A DNA stretch of 5,393 bases from Chloroflexota bacterium (GTDB taxonomy: Bacteria; Chloroflexota; Ktedonobacteria; Ktedonobacterales; Ktedonobacteraceae), in contig VBHV01000085.1 in assembly GCA_005881995.1 (NCBI GenBank), positions 1-5,393 on the forward strand. Reading direction: 5' to 3'. A program made the translations under genes and the position numbers. The number at the start of each line of letters is the position of its first letter. Position 1 is the stretch's first letter. Under the pieces are notes generated by a model. The model had not been told where the DNA came from. It saw only the letters and a program-made list of their open reading frames with translations, and ran no database searches. Shown here in pieces: positions 1-5,308 of this stretch.

Positions 1-183
1 AGCTTGCAGATTTTGCAAGACCCTGTTGGTCTGCGCTTCAATATCCCCGCCGACAAGTGCTCCTGTGGCAGGATCAAGGGCGATCTGACCGGAGGTGTAG
101 ACAAATTGGCCGCAGCGAATAGCCTGGCTATAGGGGCCGATGGCTCCCGGGGCTTGTGTTGTGCTGATCTGATTCCGTTCCAT
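1..183 (-). CDS. ridA: RidA family enamine/imine deaminase (YjgF/YER057c/UK114), partial, 5' half only
   Basis: The first 61 residues of the protein are present; the gene runs off the left edge. RidA proteins are small trimeric cytosolic enzymes of about 125-130 residues that hydrolyse reactive 2-aminoacrylate and related enamines/imines released by PLP enzymes, giving ketoacids and ammonia. The visible part fits the family N-terminus: residues 11-22 read [12 protein letters not shown], residues 26-34 read QFVYTSGQI, and 36-41 LDPATG is the usual turn. Tyr18 and Ser31 match active-site-region positions of characterised RidA; the substrate-binding Arg near residue 105 lies outside the window, so activity cannot be judged. 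The ATG at 183-181 is preceded by AGGAAG (190-195, minus) with a 6-nt gap, which supports the start. It follows the kinase gene in the same direction after 123 nt containing a repeat pair, so co-transcription is uncertain. Confidence 0.9.
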   Translation of the reverse strand, partial: MERNQISTTQAPGAIGPYSQAIRCGQFVYTSGQIALDPATGALVGGDIEAQTNRVLQNLQA

Positions 184-208
184 GAGTAACTTCCTGTACA
201 TTGTTTTC

Positions 209-283
209 TGTAGGGCGCGATACATCGCGCCCGCCTGAGTTGATCTTCATCATACAACGGGCGCGATACATCTCACCCCTACA
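209..283. repeat. Inverted pair of palindromic REP-like elements
   Basis: Two related 25-26 bp elements face each other: copy 1 at 209-233 (plus orientation) and copy 2 at 258-283 (minus orientation), separated by 24 bp. Each begins TGTAGGG and ends ATCGCGCCCG in its own orientation. Copy 1 contains a perfect 8-bp stem, GGGCGCGA (213-220) and TCGCGCCC (225-232), with loop TACA. Copy 2 has the same plan with two or three changes in one arm, leaving an imperfect stem. Small palindromic elements in head-to-head pairs between genes are the layout of REP doublets (REPINs/BIMEs). There is no T-run after either stem, so they are not standard intrinsic terminators, although they could affect mRNA 3' ends between the kinase and ridA. 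Confidence 0.75.
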
Positions 284-306
284 ACCTGTAATTTGAATGA
301 GTGCTA

Positions 307-1281
307 TCAATACATTGGCGGATGGAATTGTCCAGGCCCGCCGCTGCCAGGTGATGGATTACGCGTAAGCACCTGCGAGGACGCCGCCTTTGCGCGCACA
401 AGCAATTCCTTTGCGCAAAGGCGCAGAGCTTGCTGCATTTCAGCCGCCGAGTTAAAACGGTCTTCCGGCTCTTTCTCCAACGCTTTGTTGACAATCTGCT
501 CCAGGGCAGGTGGTACATTGGTATTGAACTGGTGCAGAGGAGGTGGATAGGTCGACGCGTGCTGCATCGCGATAGAAACAGCCGTTGGACCAACAAAAGG
601 CGGACGCCCGGCCAGCATTTCAAACATCACCACGCCTAATGAATAGAGATCAGAAGAGGCGGTGAGATTCTCCCCCCGCGCCTGTTCTGGCGAAAGATAA
701 TCGGCTGTGCCAAGCACAATCCCGCTATTGGTAAGACCGGCGGTTTCGGCAACGCGCACGATGCCAAAGTCCGTCAGTTTAACCAGCAGATTTGACGCGG
801 AGACGACGTTCCCATCGGCTCCGCTGCCTACATTACCCGCGCTACTCGCCAGCATAATATTCTGAGGCTTGATGTCGCGATGGATAAAGCCACGCGCATG
901 CGCTACTTCCAGGACAGCGCATACCTGTGCCGCGATCTCTAGCGTTTCGTAGGCATGCAGGTGCCGGCGCTGCGCGATCAGTTGTTTCAGCGTCGGGCCG
1001 TGAATATACTCCATCACCAGAAAATACTGGCTGAACTCTTCAATAAAATCGTAGATGGTGACAGCATTGGGATGTGCAAGTGCAGCTGCCGCACGCGCTT
1101 CACGGCGAAAACGTTCAACAGACCGCAGATCGTTTTTATCGAGTGAACGCAGGACTTTGATCGCTACCAACCGTTCTACGCGATGATCCCAGGTTTTGAA
1201 CACACTGGCCATGCCGCCAGTAGCGATATGTTCACGTATTTCGTACCGTCCGGCAATCAATGTGCCTTCAAACTGTGTCAA
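307..1281 (-). CDS. Soluble Hanks-type serine/threonine protein kinase
   Basis: This 324-residue protein is almost entirely a kinase domain (about 13-290) and should transfer ATP phosphate to Ser/Thr of target proteins in the cytoplasm. Visible motifs in order: a glycine-rich loop in 19-27 (IATGGMASV), catalytic Lys42 in VAIKVL, helix-C Glu61 in RFRREA, catalytic loop HRDIKPQN at 134-141 (Asp136, Asn141), DFG at 171-173, GTADYLSPEQ at 191-200 (SPE instead of APE), and Asp211 in SSDLYSLG. All catalytic residues are present, so it is predicted active; it is an RD kinase with Thr184/Ser186 in the activation loop. A Ser/Gly/Asn-rich insert (about 145-164) separates the catalytic loop from DFG. 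There is no transmembrane helix, PASTA or other sensor domain; a short Pro-rich tail ends in HPPMY. The start is TTG, since an in-frame stop lies only 10 nt upstream and a Shine-Dalgarno site is well placed. It follows a TolB-like lipoprotein and an LCP gene on the same strand. Confidence 0.95.
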   Translation of the reverse strand: MTQFEGTLIAGRYEIREHIATGGMASVFKTWDHRVERLVAIKVLRSLDKNDLRSVERFRREARAAAALAHPNAVTIYDFIEEFSQYFLVMEYIHGPTLKQLIAQRRHLHAYETLEIAAQVCAVLEVAHARGFIHRDIKPQNIMLASSAGNVGSGADGNVVSASNLLVKLTDFGIVRVAETAGLTNSGIVLGTADYLSPEQARGENLTASSDLYSLGVVMFEMLAGRPPFVGPTAVSIAMQHASTYPPPLHQFNTNVPPALEQIVNKALEKEPEDRFNSAAEMQQALRLCAKELLVRAKAASSQVLTRNPSPGSGGPGQFHPPMY

Positions 1282-1287
1282 TGTTGT

Positions 1288-1292
1288 ACCTC
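1288..1292 (-). promoter_or_regulatory. Shine-Dalgarno site fixing the kinase TTG start
   Basis: On the minus strand GAGGT is followed by 6 nt and then TTG (1281-1279). An in-frame TGA at 1293-1291 overlaps this site, so no upstream start is possible, and the next Met (residue 24) would cut the glycine-rich loop. Together these fix the TTG start. Confidence 0.8.
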
Positions 1293-1351
1293 AAGAACCT
1301 GGAATTCCCCGGTAATATCGCATTTTGATGCAAGGCATAAAGCCTCTTATT

Positions 1352-1392
1352 CCGACTTCCACCAACCAGGCGGACCGGGTTCAGGCAGTCGG
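1352..1392 (-). repeat. Inverted repeat in the presumed kinase mRNA leader
   Basis: CCGACT (1392-1387 read on the minus strand) can pair with AGTCGG (1357-1352) around a 29-nt loop that itself contains AACC/GGTT. If the promoter proposed at 1401-1430 is used, the stem would sit at the very 5' end of the transcript. Six base pairs over a long loop can arise by chance, so this is a weak structural call with no assigned function. Confidence 0.25.
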
Positions 1393-1400
1393 TAAGGCGT

Positions 1401-1430
1401 AGTATACCATTATCACTACTAGTTCGTCCA
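1401..1430 (-). promoter_or_regulatory. Candidate sigma-70-type promoter for the kinase gene
   Basis: On the minus strand TGGACG (1430-1425; 4 of 6 matches to TTGACA) is separated by 18 nt from TATACT (1406-1401; 5 of 6 matches to TATAAT), and the -10 is preceded by TGG, making an extended -10. Transcription would start near 1394 and leave a leader of about 110 nt before the TTG. The -35 overlaps the last codons of the lipoprotein gene. Predicted from consensus only; the kinase may equally be read through from upstream. Confidence 0.4.
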
Positions 1431-2618
1431 GAACGGGCGAGAACTTCCATCAACGCCGCCGGTCGTAAGCTGTACGGGGCTGCCCTGCATACTGTACGCG
1501 CCCGTTTTCGCGTCGTGCTGGATATTTGCCAGCCAGAGATCAAACTCGTTGTTCGTGTATTCCAGGAAGGCTATTTGTTTGCCATCGGGCGACCAGACAG
1601 GTTGGCTCACATACTGGCTGCTCAGGATATGCGACGATTTGCTATACGGGATCAAGGCTTGCTTCTGTAAGTTTTGATCATTTGGATTAGCTGTTACGCC
1701 CTGTGCCACCGGCATAACGTACAGTCCCATTGAGGTGGTAGATTCGCGCCGGATATACGCAATGGAATTGCCATCGGGCGAAAAGGCGGGTTGTATATTC
1801 TGTACGTTAGGCGGCGTGAGAGCTATCCCTGAGTCGAAAACCGGCGAGTATGTTCCAGGATTATTAGCAATCGCGTTGGCGTCGGCCAAGTATACCTGGA
1901 TTACCTGCTGGGTGCCTGTCTGTGTGTCATAAGCATAATGTGTGTATACGATCTGATGCAGGTCAGGATGCCTTGGCTGATAGGATGCATCGCGATTTCC
2001 GCCATCGCCAAAACTGGCATAGGCTAGCGGTTGGGCCGTTGCGGCCGGGTTGTTGATCGGAATAGAGAAGACCTGTAAATCCAAAAAATAGCCGCTCTTG
2101 AATAACTGGTTAAGGTTGGACCACACAAAGTCTTTTTGTAGATCGCTCAGGAAGAGCAGGTGGGAGCTATCGGGCGACCACGCGGGTTGCACGTACCAGT
2201 GATAGCTGTTTTTAGGAAAGCCACTATCGACATAAGAAGTTCCGTTGCCATCGAGCAATCTCGTCCCGTTACCACCGTTGACCGGTATATAGGCAATATT
2301 CGAATAGTTCTTGTAGCGCACCACGTACGCTATCCATTTGCCATTGGGAGAGACGGCGGGGTCATAGATATCACCGTCCTTCAGCAATTCGGTGGCCTTA
2401 CTATCACCTGTAATGACCCACAGGTTATGATCGATGGTCAGGTATATTTTGCCTTTGAACAGGTTTTGCGCAATGGTAACCTGGTTACCGCTCGAATTGG
2501 TAGTAATGGGGTTGCCGCTCGAATTGTTATCACCAGTGCCGAAGCACCCCTGCATGCTCAATGCTACCAGTAGCAAGAGGCAGAAGGTGAGCCAGGGGCT
2601 ATATTTATTGCTCTTCAT
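1419..2618 (-). CDS. TolB-like (PD40/WD40-type) beta-propeller lipoprotein
   Basis: A 399-residue predicted exported lipoprotein. The N-terminus has Lys2 and Lys5, a hydrophobic stretch (about 9-22) and MQGC, with Cys25 as the expected lipidation site; Met at -3 and Gln at -2 make this a weak lipobox. A Ser/Asn/Gly linker (26-50) leads into a propeller. Five PD40-like blades are visible by the pattern xPxxSPDGxxIAY/F: 86-98, 144-157, 214-227 (degenerate, RHPDLHQIVY), 276-289 and 339-352, and RPFWTN at the extreme C-terminus looks like the start of a closing strand. Such propellers bind ligands or proteins and are not enzymes by themselves; the ligand is unknown. I chose ATG 2618 because it places the signal peptide at the N-terminus and has AGGA upstream. 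An ATG at 2684 would overlap the LCP gene and add 22 residues not resembling a signal peptide. It lies 25 nt after the LCP gene, so the two are probably one operon. Confidence 0.88.
   Translation of the reverse strand: MKSNKYSPWLTFCLLLLVALSMQGCFGTGDNNSSGNPITTNSSGNQVTIAQNLFKGKIYLTIDHNLWVITGDSKATELLKDGDIYDPAVSPNGKWIAYVVRYKNYSNIAYIPVNGGNGTRLLDGNGTSYVDSGFPKNSYHWYVQPAWSPDSSHLLFLSDLQKDFVWSNLNQLFKSGYFLDLQVFSIPINNPAATAQPLAYASFGDGGNRDASYQPRHPDLHQIVYTHYAYDTQTGTQQVIQVYLADANAIANNPGTYSPVFDSGIALTPPNVQNIQPAFSPDGNSIAYIRRESTTSMGLYVMPVAQGVTANPNDQNLQKQALIPYSKSSHILSSQYVSQPVWSPDGKQIAFLEYTNNEFDLWLANIQHDAKTGAYSMQGSPVQLTTGGVDGSSRPFWTN
2484..2526 (-). repeat. 16-bp direct repeat coding for a repeated NSSGN linker peptide
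   Basis: The 16 bp at 2484-2499 recur at 2511-2526 with one mismatch, offset by 27 nt, which is exactly nine codons. The encoded peptide carries NSSGN twice, just after the lipidated Cys of the propeller lipoprotein. The in-frame spacing and matching codons suggest a small tandem duplication lengthening a flexible linker. Confidence 0.7.
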
Positions 2619-2628
2619 GATTTGTCTA

Positions 2629-2632
2629 TCCT
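2629..2632 (-). promoter_or_regulatory. Shine-Dalgarno site supporting the lipoprotein start at 2618
   Basis: AGGA on the minus strand lies about 10 nt before ATG 2618-2616. It sits in the 25-nt gap after the LCP stop codon. The tandem ATGs at 2639 and 2636 have no comparable purine-rich site upstream, which favours the 2618 start. Confidence 0.55.
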
Positions 2633-2643
2633 GCATCATCAGC

Positions 2644-4608
2644 TTACACTTGCAAAGCTTGAGGCGATCCAAATACGACAGCAAACGTGAGATCTAGCAG
2701 ACTATGGAAACTAAACATGTTATCACTGCCGCCCACCAGGCTCATAGGGTTGGCGCTAGCAAGCTGGCTGGGCCAGGCCACCGTATTGGCGCTTGTATTC
2801 GACGTTGGCGATACTGATGCCAGCGTGGAATTGCTACTATTTCCGCTGTTCGCATAAATGTTGCAACCCGCCTTGTTGCCAAGATCAAACATTTTGGCAA
2901 TCGCCGGAATGATCTGATCGCAGCGGGGTTGCACTATAGACTCTCCACCTGGTAACATGGCAGATGATGAGTAAGGCGGCGATAAAATGACGCGTTGAAT
3001 TTTGTTTGGGTCGATGCCGCGAGCAAGGTTCATCAGCTTGAGCACATCGGGTAACTGCATATCTGTTTTGACCCAGCCATCAAGGTCTGCTGCTATGTCA
3101 GGCAATTTGTTGACAATGCCAGAATTGCTGAGTTTTGTCTTCAATGCGCTGAGCACCTGCTGCTGGCGCGCCGAGCGACCGAAGTCACCCACAAGGTCGG
3201 CATGGCGCGAACGCACATACTCGAGGGCCTCAGCACCCGAAAGATGCTGCGGGCCAGGGGCAATATACAGACGTTTGTAGGCGTAGGTATCGCCGGTAGT
3301 GTTGCCAACATCATCGGGATAGGAGTCATCTGTGATAGGATGGAGCACATCGACATCGACGCCGCCCACCGTGTCGATCACCTTGACGAAACCGTTCAGA
3401 CCCACCCACGCGTAATAGTTGATGGGGATGCCAAAATCCTGCTGAATCGTCCGTCGACTCAGGTCGACGGCTCCCTGAAAGCCGCCCTGACCAATGCCAT
3501 AGCCATGTTCGAAAGCTTCGTCCAGTTTGCCCATACCGTAGCCAGGGATATTGATATAAAAGTCACGTGGTATGGAGAGCATCCCAATTTGTTTGCTGGT
3601 CGGATCAATGGTTATTACAATATCGGTCTGCGCCAGGTAGACAGTTGAACCACCGACGGAGGTTCCGAATTTCTGATCAGTATCACTACCCAGTAGCAGG
3701 ATATTGATACGCGGACCGCTCAAAATGTCGCCGCTGCGCCCCTGGTTGGGGTCTTCTTCCCCACCCACACGCTGCACTTGTTGGTTTGTAATATCGCTAA
3801 TAGGTTTGGCAAAGTACAATTCATAGTAGGTAAAGAGACCGCCAGTGACCACCAATAACAGCAAAAAGATAGACGTGAGGACACGCGCCCAGATGGGGAA
3901 GCGGCGTTTCTTTTTCGATCCCCTGCCCTTTCCGCCATTCCCACTATATCCCGGAGGAGGCTGCAAAAAGGGAGGGGGACTACCAGCGCCAGGATATCCC
4001 ACCTGCGGCACGGGCATGTTTGTATTAGGCCCGTACATGGGAGGCGAATACAACGGATGTGAAGCAGGACGCTGCATAGGTGGAGCTTGCACAGCCTGTG
4101 GCATCATCTGGGACAATTGAGCCACCTGTCCATTGGCATACATGTTGGAGAACGGGGTAATACCGGATTCGCGCGGCGATACGGGGCCATGCATGAACGC
4201 CTGTGGGTTCACGCTCTGGCTCATTGGTTCTTCCGACCATACCAGCTTGCCTCGTCCTGGCTGCCCTGTTGACTGCGGCTGAGCTATACGATGCTCCAGC
4301 GTATCCTGTTCTGCGACAGAGATTGCATTGTATCCAGGTTGCTTTGAGTACTGCGGCTGTTGAGAATAGTGGGAGTGCAGCGGCTGCACATTCCCATCAT
4401 TCCAATTTGATACCAGTCCCGAAGTGGATAAGAGTCCCGTGCCTGGATGCGGTAGCACCTGGCTGGAAGAGAGCATATTCGCCTGCGACTGATCGGCAGT
4501 GGAGTCGCTGCCAGCAGGAACCCGTGCCCATCTATTCATTGCCGCGATGTGTGCTGGCACATCAGGACTATCCTTTTGCACGTACAATTTTACAAATTGG
4601 GATTTCAA
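2644..4608 (-). CDS. LytR-CpsA-Psr (LCP) family envelope glycopolymer transferase
   Basis: A 654-residue type II membrane protein, much longer than typical LCP proteins (about 300-500). LCP enzymes move lipid-linked glycopolymers (teichoic acid, capsule, arabinogalactan types) onto peptidoglycan or other envelope acceptors outside the membrane. Residues 1-235 are Gln/Pro/Ser/Tyr-rich and predicted disordered and cytoplasmic. A basic patch SKKKRR (231-236) precedes one membrane helix (about 239-263). The LCP domain spans about 300-510: ILLLGSD (303-309), TDIVITID (328-335), SIPRD (345-349, Arg348), GFVKVIDTVGGVDVDV (406-421), and YVRSRH (464-469) followed by DFGRSARQQ (475-483). These Asp/Arg residues correspond to the conserved pyrophosphate/lipid-phosphate binding set, so it is predicted active. 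A further region carries Cys563 and Cys582, a possible disulphide, then a Ser/Asn-rich tail. The start is TTG, with an in-frame TAA 6 nt upstream. First gene of the minus-strand series. Confidence 0.93.
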   Translation of the reverse strand: MKSQFVKLYVQKDSPDVPAHIAAMNRWARVPAGSDSTADQSQANMLSSSQVLPHPGTGLLSTSGLVSNWNDGNVQPLHSHYSQQPQYSKQPGYNAISVAEQDTLEHRIAQPQSTGQPGRGKLVWSEEPMSQSVNPQAFMHGPVSPRESGITPFSNMYANGQVAQLSQMMPQAVQAPPMQRPASHPLYSPPMYGPNTNMPVPQVGYPGAGSPPPFLQPPPGYSGNGGKGRGSKKKRRFPIWARVLTSIFLLLLVVTGGLFTYYELYFAKPISDITNQQVQRVGGEEDPNQGRSGDILSGPRINILLLGSDTDQKFGTSVGGSTVYLAQTDIVITIDPTSKQIGMLSIPRDFYINIPGYGMGKLDEAFEHGYGIGQGGFQGAVDLSRRTIQQDFGIPINYYAWVGLNGFVKVIDTVGGVDVDVLHPITDDSYPDDVGNTTGDTYAYKRLYIAPGPQHLSGAEALEYVRSRHADLVGDFGRSARQQQVLSALKTKLSNSGIVNKLPDIAADLDGWVKTDMQLPDVLKLMNLARGIDPNKIQRVILSPPYSSSAMLPGGESIVQPRCDQIIPAIAKMFDLGNKAGCNIYANSGNSSNSTLASVSPTSNTSANTVAWPSQLASANPMSLVGGSDNMFSFHSLLDLTFAVVFGSPQALQV

Positions 4609-4616
4609 TAGTACTT

Positions 4617-4627
4617 ACCTGCTTCCT
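4617..4627 (-). promoter_or_regulatory. Shine-Dalgarno region fixing the LCP TTG start
   Basis: On the minus strand AGGAAGCAGGT precedes TTG (4608-4606); the last AGG ends 9 nt before the start codon. An in-frame TAA at 4617-4615 directly follows the AGG, so translation cannot start further upstream. The in-frame GTG (residue 10) and ATG (residue 24) have no comparable site. Confidence 0.7.
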
Positions 4628-4690
4628 GATGAATTGATCCTTTGAATACCATACTGCCGGGCATTCCACACCTCCCCACCTACTCCCAAT

Positions 4691-4727
4691 GACAGGCGCT
4701 CTATACAGGCGCCTCTGGTCTTTTTTT
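4691..4727 (+). terminator. Intrinsic (Rho-independent) terminator on the plus strand
   Basis: AGGCGC (4694-4699) pairs with GCGCCT (4709-4714) around a 9-nt loop. GAC (4691-4693) can extend the stem by pairing with GTC (4718-4720) across a 3-nt bulge, and seven T residues (4721-4727) follow at once. The T-run orients it for plus-strand transcripts. The two halves also contain a direct repeat, ACAGGCGC at 4692-4699 and 4705-4712. No plus-strand gene precedes it in this window. Confidence 0.6.
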
Positions 4728-4934
4728 AGAATATCCTCACCAGTTACTAAGACAGAGAAATGAGATATAGTAAGCTTTACTCTAGTATAACGAGCCATAG
4801 AATGAAAACTTCACTCTGCGGGCATAACTACACCAATTTTGCCCATAGCATCGGTCTTCTACTCCTAGAAACGTATTTTCCTGGCAAAACATCACAGCAG
4901 TGCATCGATGTCCTATGCCATTGGCCATGCATGA

Positions 4935-5297
4935 GCGTATGCCTCGGCTGACATCTTCGCGTTCCCTTCGACCACTGAAACCTTCGGACAGGTGGTATTG
5001 GAGGCCATGGCCTCCGCGCTGCCGGTGGTTGGAGTGCTTTCGGAGGGGGTCTGTGACCTGGTGCAGGATGGTCGCACCGGATTCCTGTTAGATGCGGCCG
5101 GACTCGACGAACACGAACAGGCGCGAGGCTATCGCATCCGCCTGGAACACCTGGTATACAACGCCCTTCTGCGCTACACCATGGGACAGGCCGCGTTGAA
5201 CAAGGCGCAACAACGCTCCTGGCCCGCCGCCATGCAACATCTCTTTGATGGCTATCAAGAGGTAATTATGGATGCGCGACCACTGGCCGCGGCGTAA
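4935..5297 (+). pseudogene. 5'-truncated GT4 (GT-B fold) glycosyltransferase, C-terminal third only
   Basis: The frame encodes 120 residues that fit the end of a family 4 glycosyltransferase, which normally has about 350-420. It begins AYASADIFAFPSTTETFG and contains the EX7E motif (Glu15 and Glu23 of the fragment), followed by LEAMASALPVV (22-32), the nucleotide-sugar/phosphate-binding segment, and DLVQDGRTGFLL (41-52). A helical tail follows, with SWPAAMQHLFDGYQEVI near the end, as in GT4 mannosyltransferases of the MgtA/PimB type; the sugar donor cannot be told. A TGA (4932-4934) lies immediately before the first similar codon and the upstream frames show no GT-B sequence, so the acceptor-binding N-terminal domain is missing. 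A GTG at 4992 or ATG further in could start translation only inside the conserved core. The retained part has no internal stop, suggesting recent truncation, though a functional short protein cannot be excluded. Confidence 0.8.
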
Positions 5298-5308
5298 CGT
5301 AACGACTA

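Larger units (their letters stand above)
4609..4934. other. Non-coding stretch between the LCP gene and the GT4 remnant
   Basis: I find no convincing gene here; the short open frames on both strands have no ribosome binding site or recognisable motif. It contains the LCP Shine-Dalgarno region, a plus-strand intrinsic terminator (4691-4727) and, on the minus strand, TATACT at 4789-4784, which resembles a -10 box but has no good -35 partner. If used, it would give the LCP operon a leader of about 170 nt containing the hairpin in reverse orientation. The part from 4728 to about 4930 is AT-richer than the flanking genes. The right end is where glycosyltransferase similarity stops abruptly. Confidence 0.6.

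Noticed and set aside
279..623. 114-residue minus-strand frame over the kinase C-terminus
   Set aside because: It is Arg/Cys-rich and out of frame with the kinase, typical of a shadow frame.
1368..1400. GGGTTCAGGC segment resembling a tRNA T-arm
   Set aside because: No matching acceptor, D or anticodon stems can be drawn around it.
1401..1421. GTAGT/ACTAC inverted repeat after the lipoprotein stop as a terminator
   Set aside because: Short, bulged stem with no T-run on the minus strand; the same bases are better read as an extended -10 element.
2160..2573. 137-residue plus-strand frame inside the lipoprotein gene
   Set aside because: The minus-strand propeller repeats explain the coding signal; no motif or ribosome binding site on the plus strand.
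3202..3648. 148-residue plus-strand frame antisense to the LCP domain
   Set aside because: The minus-strand frame carries conserved LCP motifs over the same bases, so this is a shadow frame.
4203..4637. 144-residue plus-strand frame antisense to the LCP N-terminal tail
   Set aside because: It is the mirror of a low-complexity coding region; its protein shows no domain and there is no start signal.
4568..4798. 76-residue minus-strand open frame overlapping the LCP start
   Set aside because: No ribosome binding site before its ATG, no recognisable motif, and it overlaps the start of a well-supported gene in another frame.
4900..5091. Plus-strand frame starting at 4900 as the missing start of the glycosyltransferase by frameshift
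   Set aside because: Its residues before 4935 (MHRCPMPLAMHERM) do not resemble the GT-B segment expected before AYASADIF, and neither do the other two frames, so truncation explains the data better than a simple frameshift.
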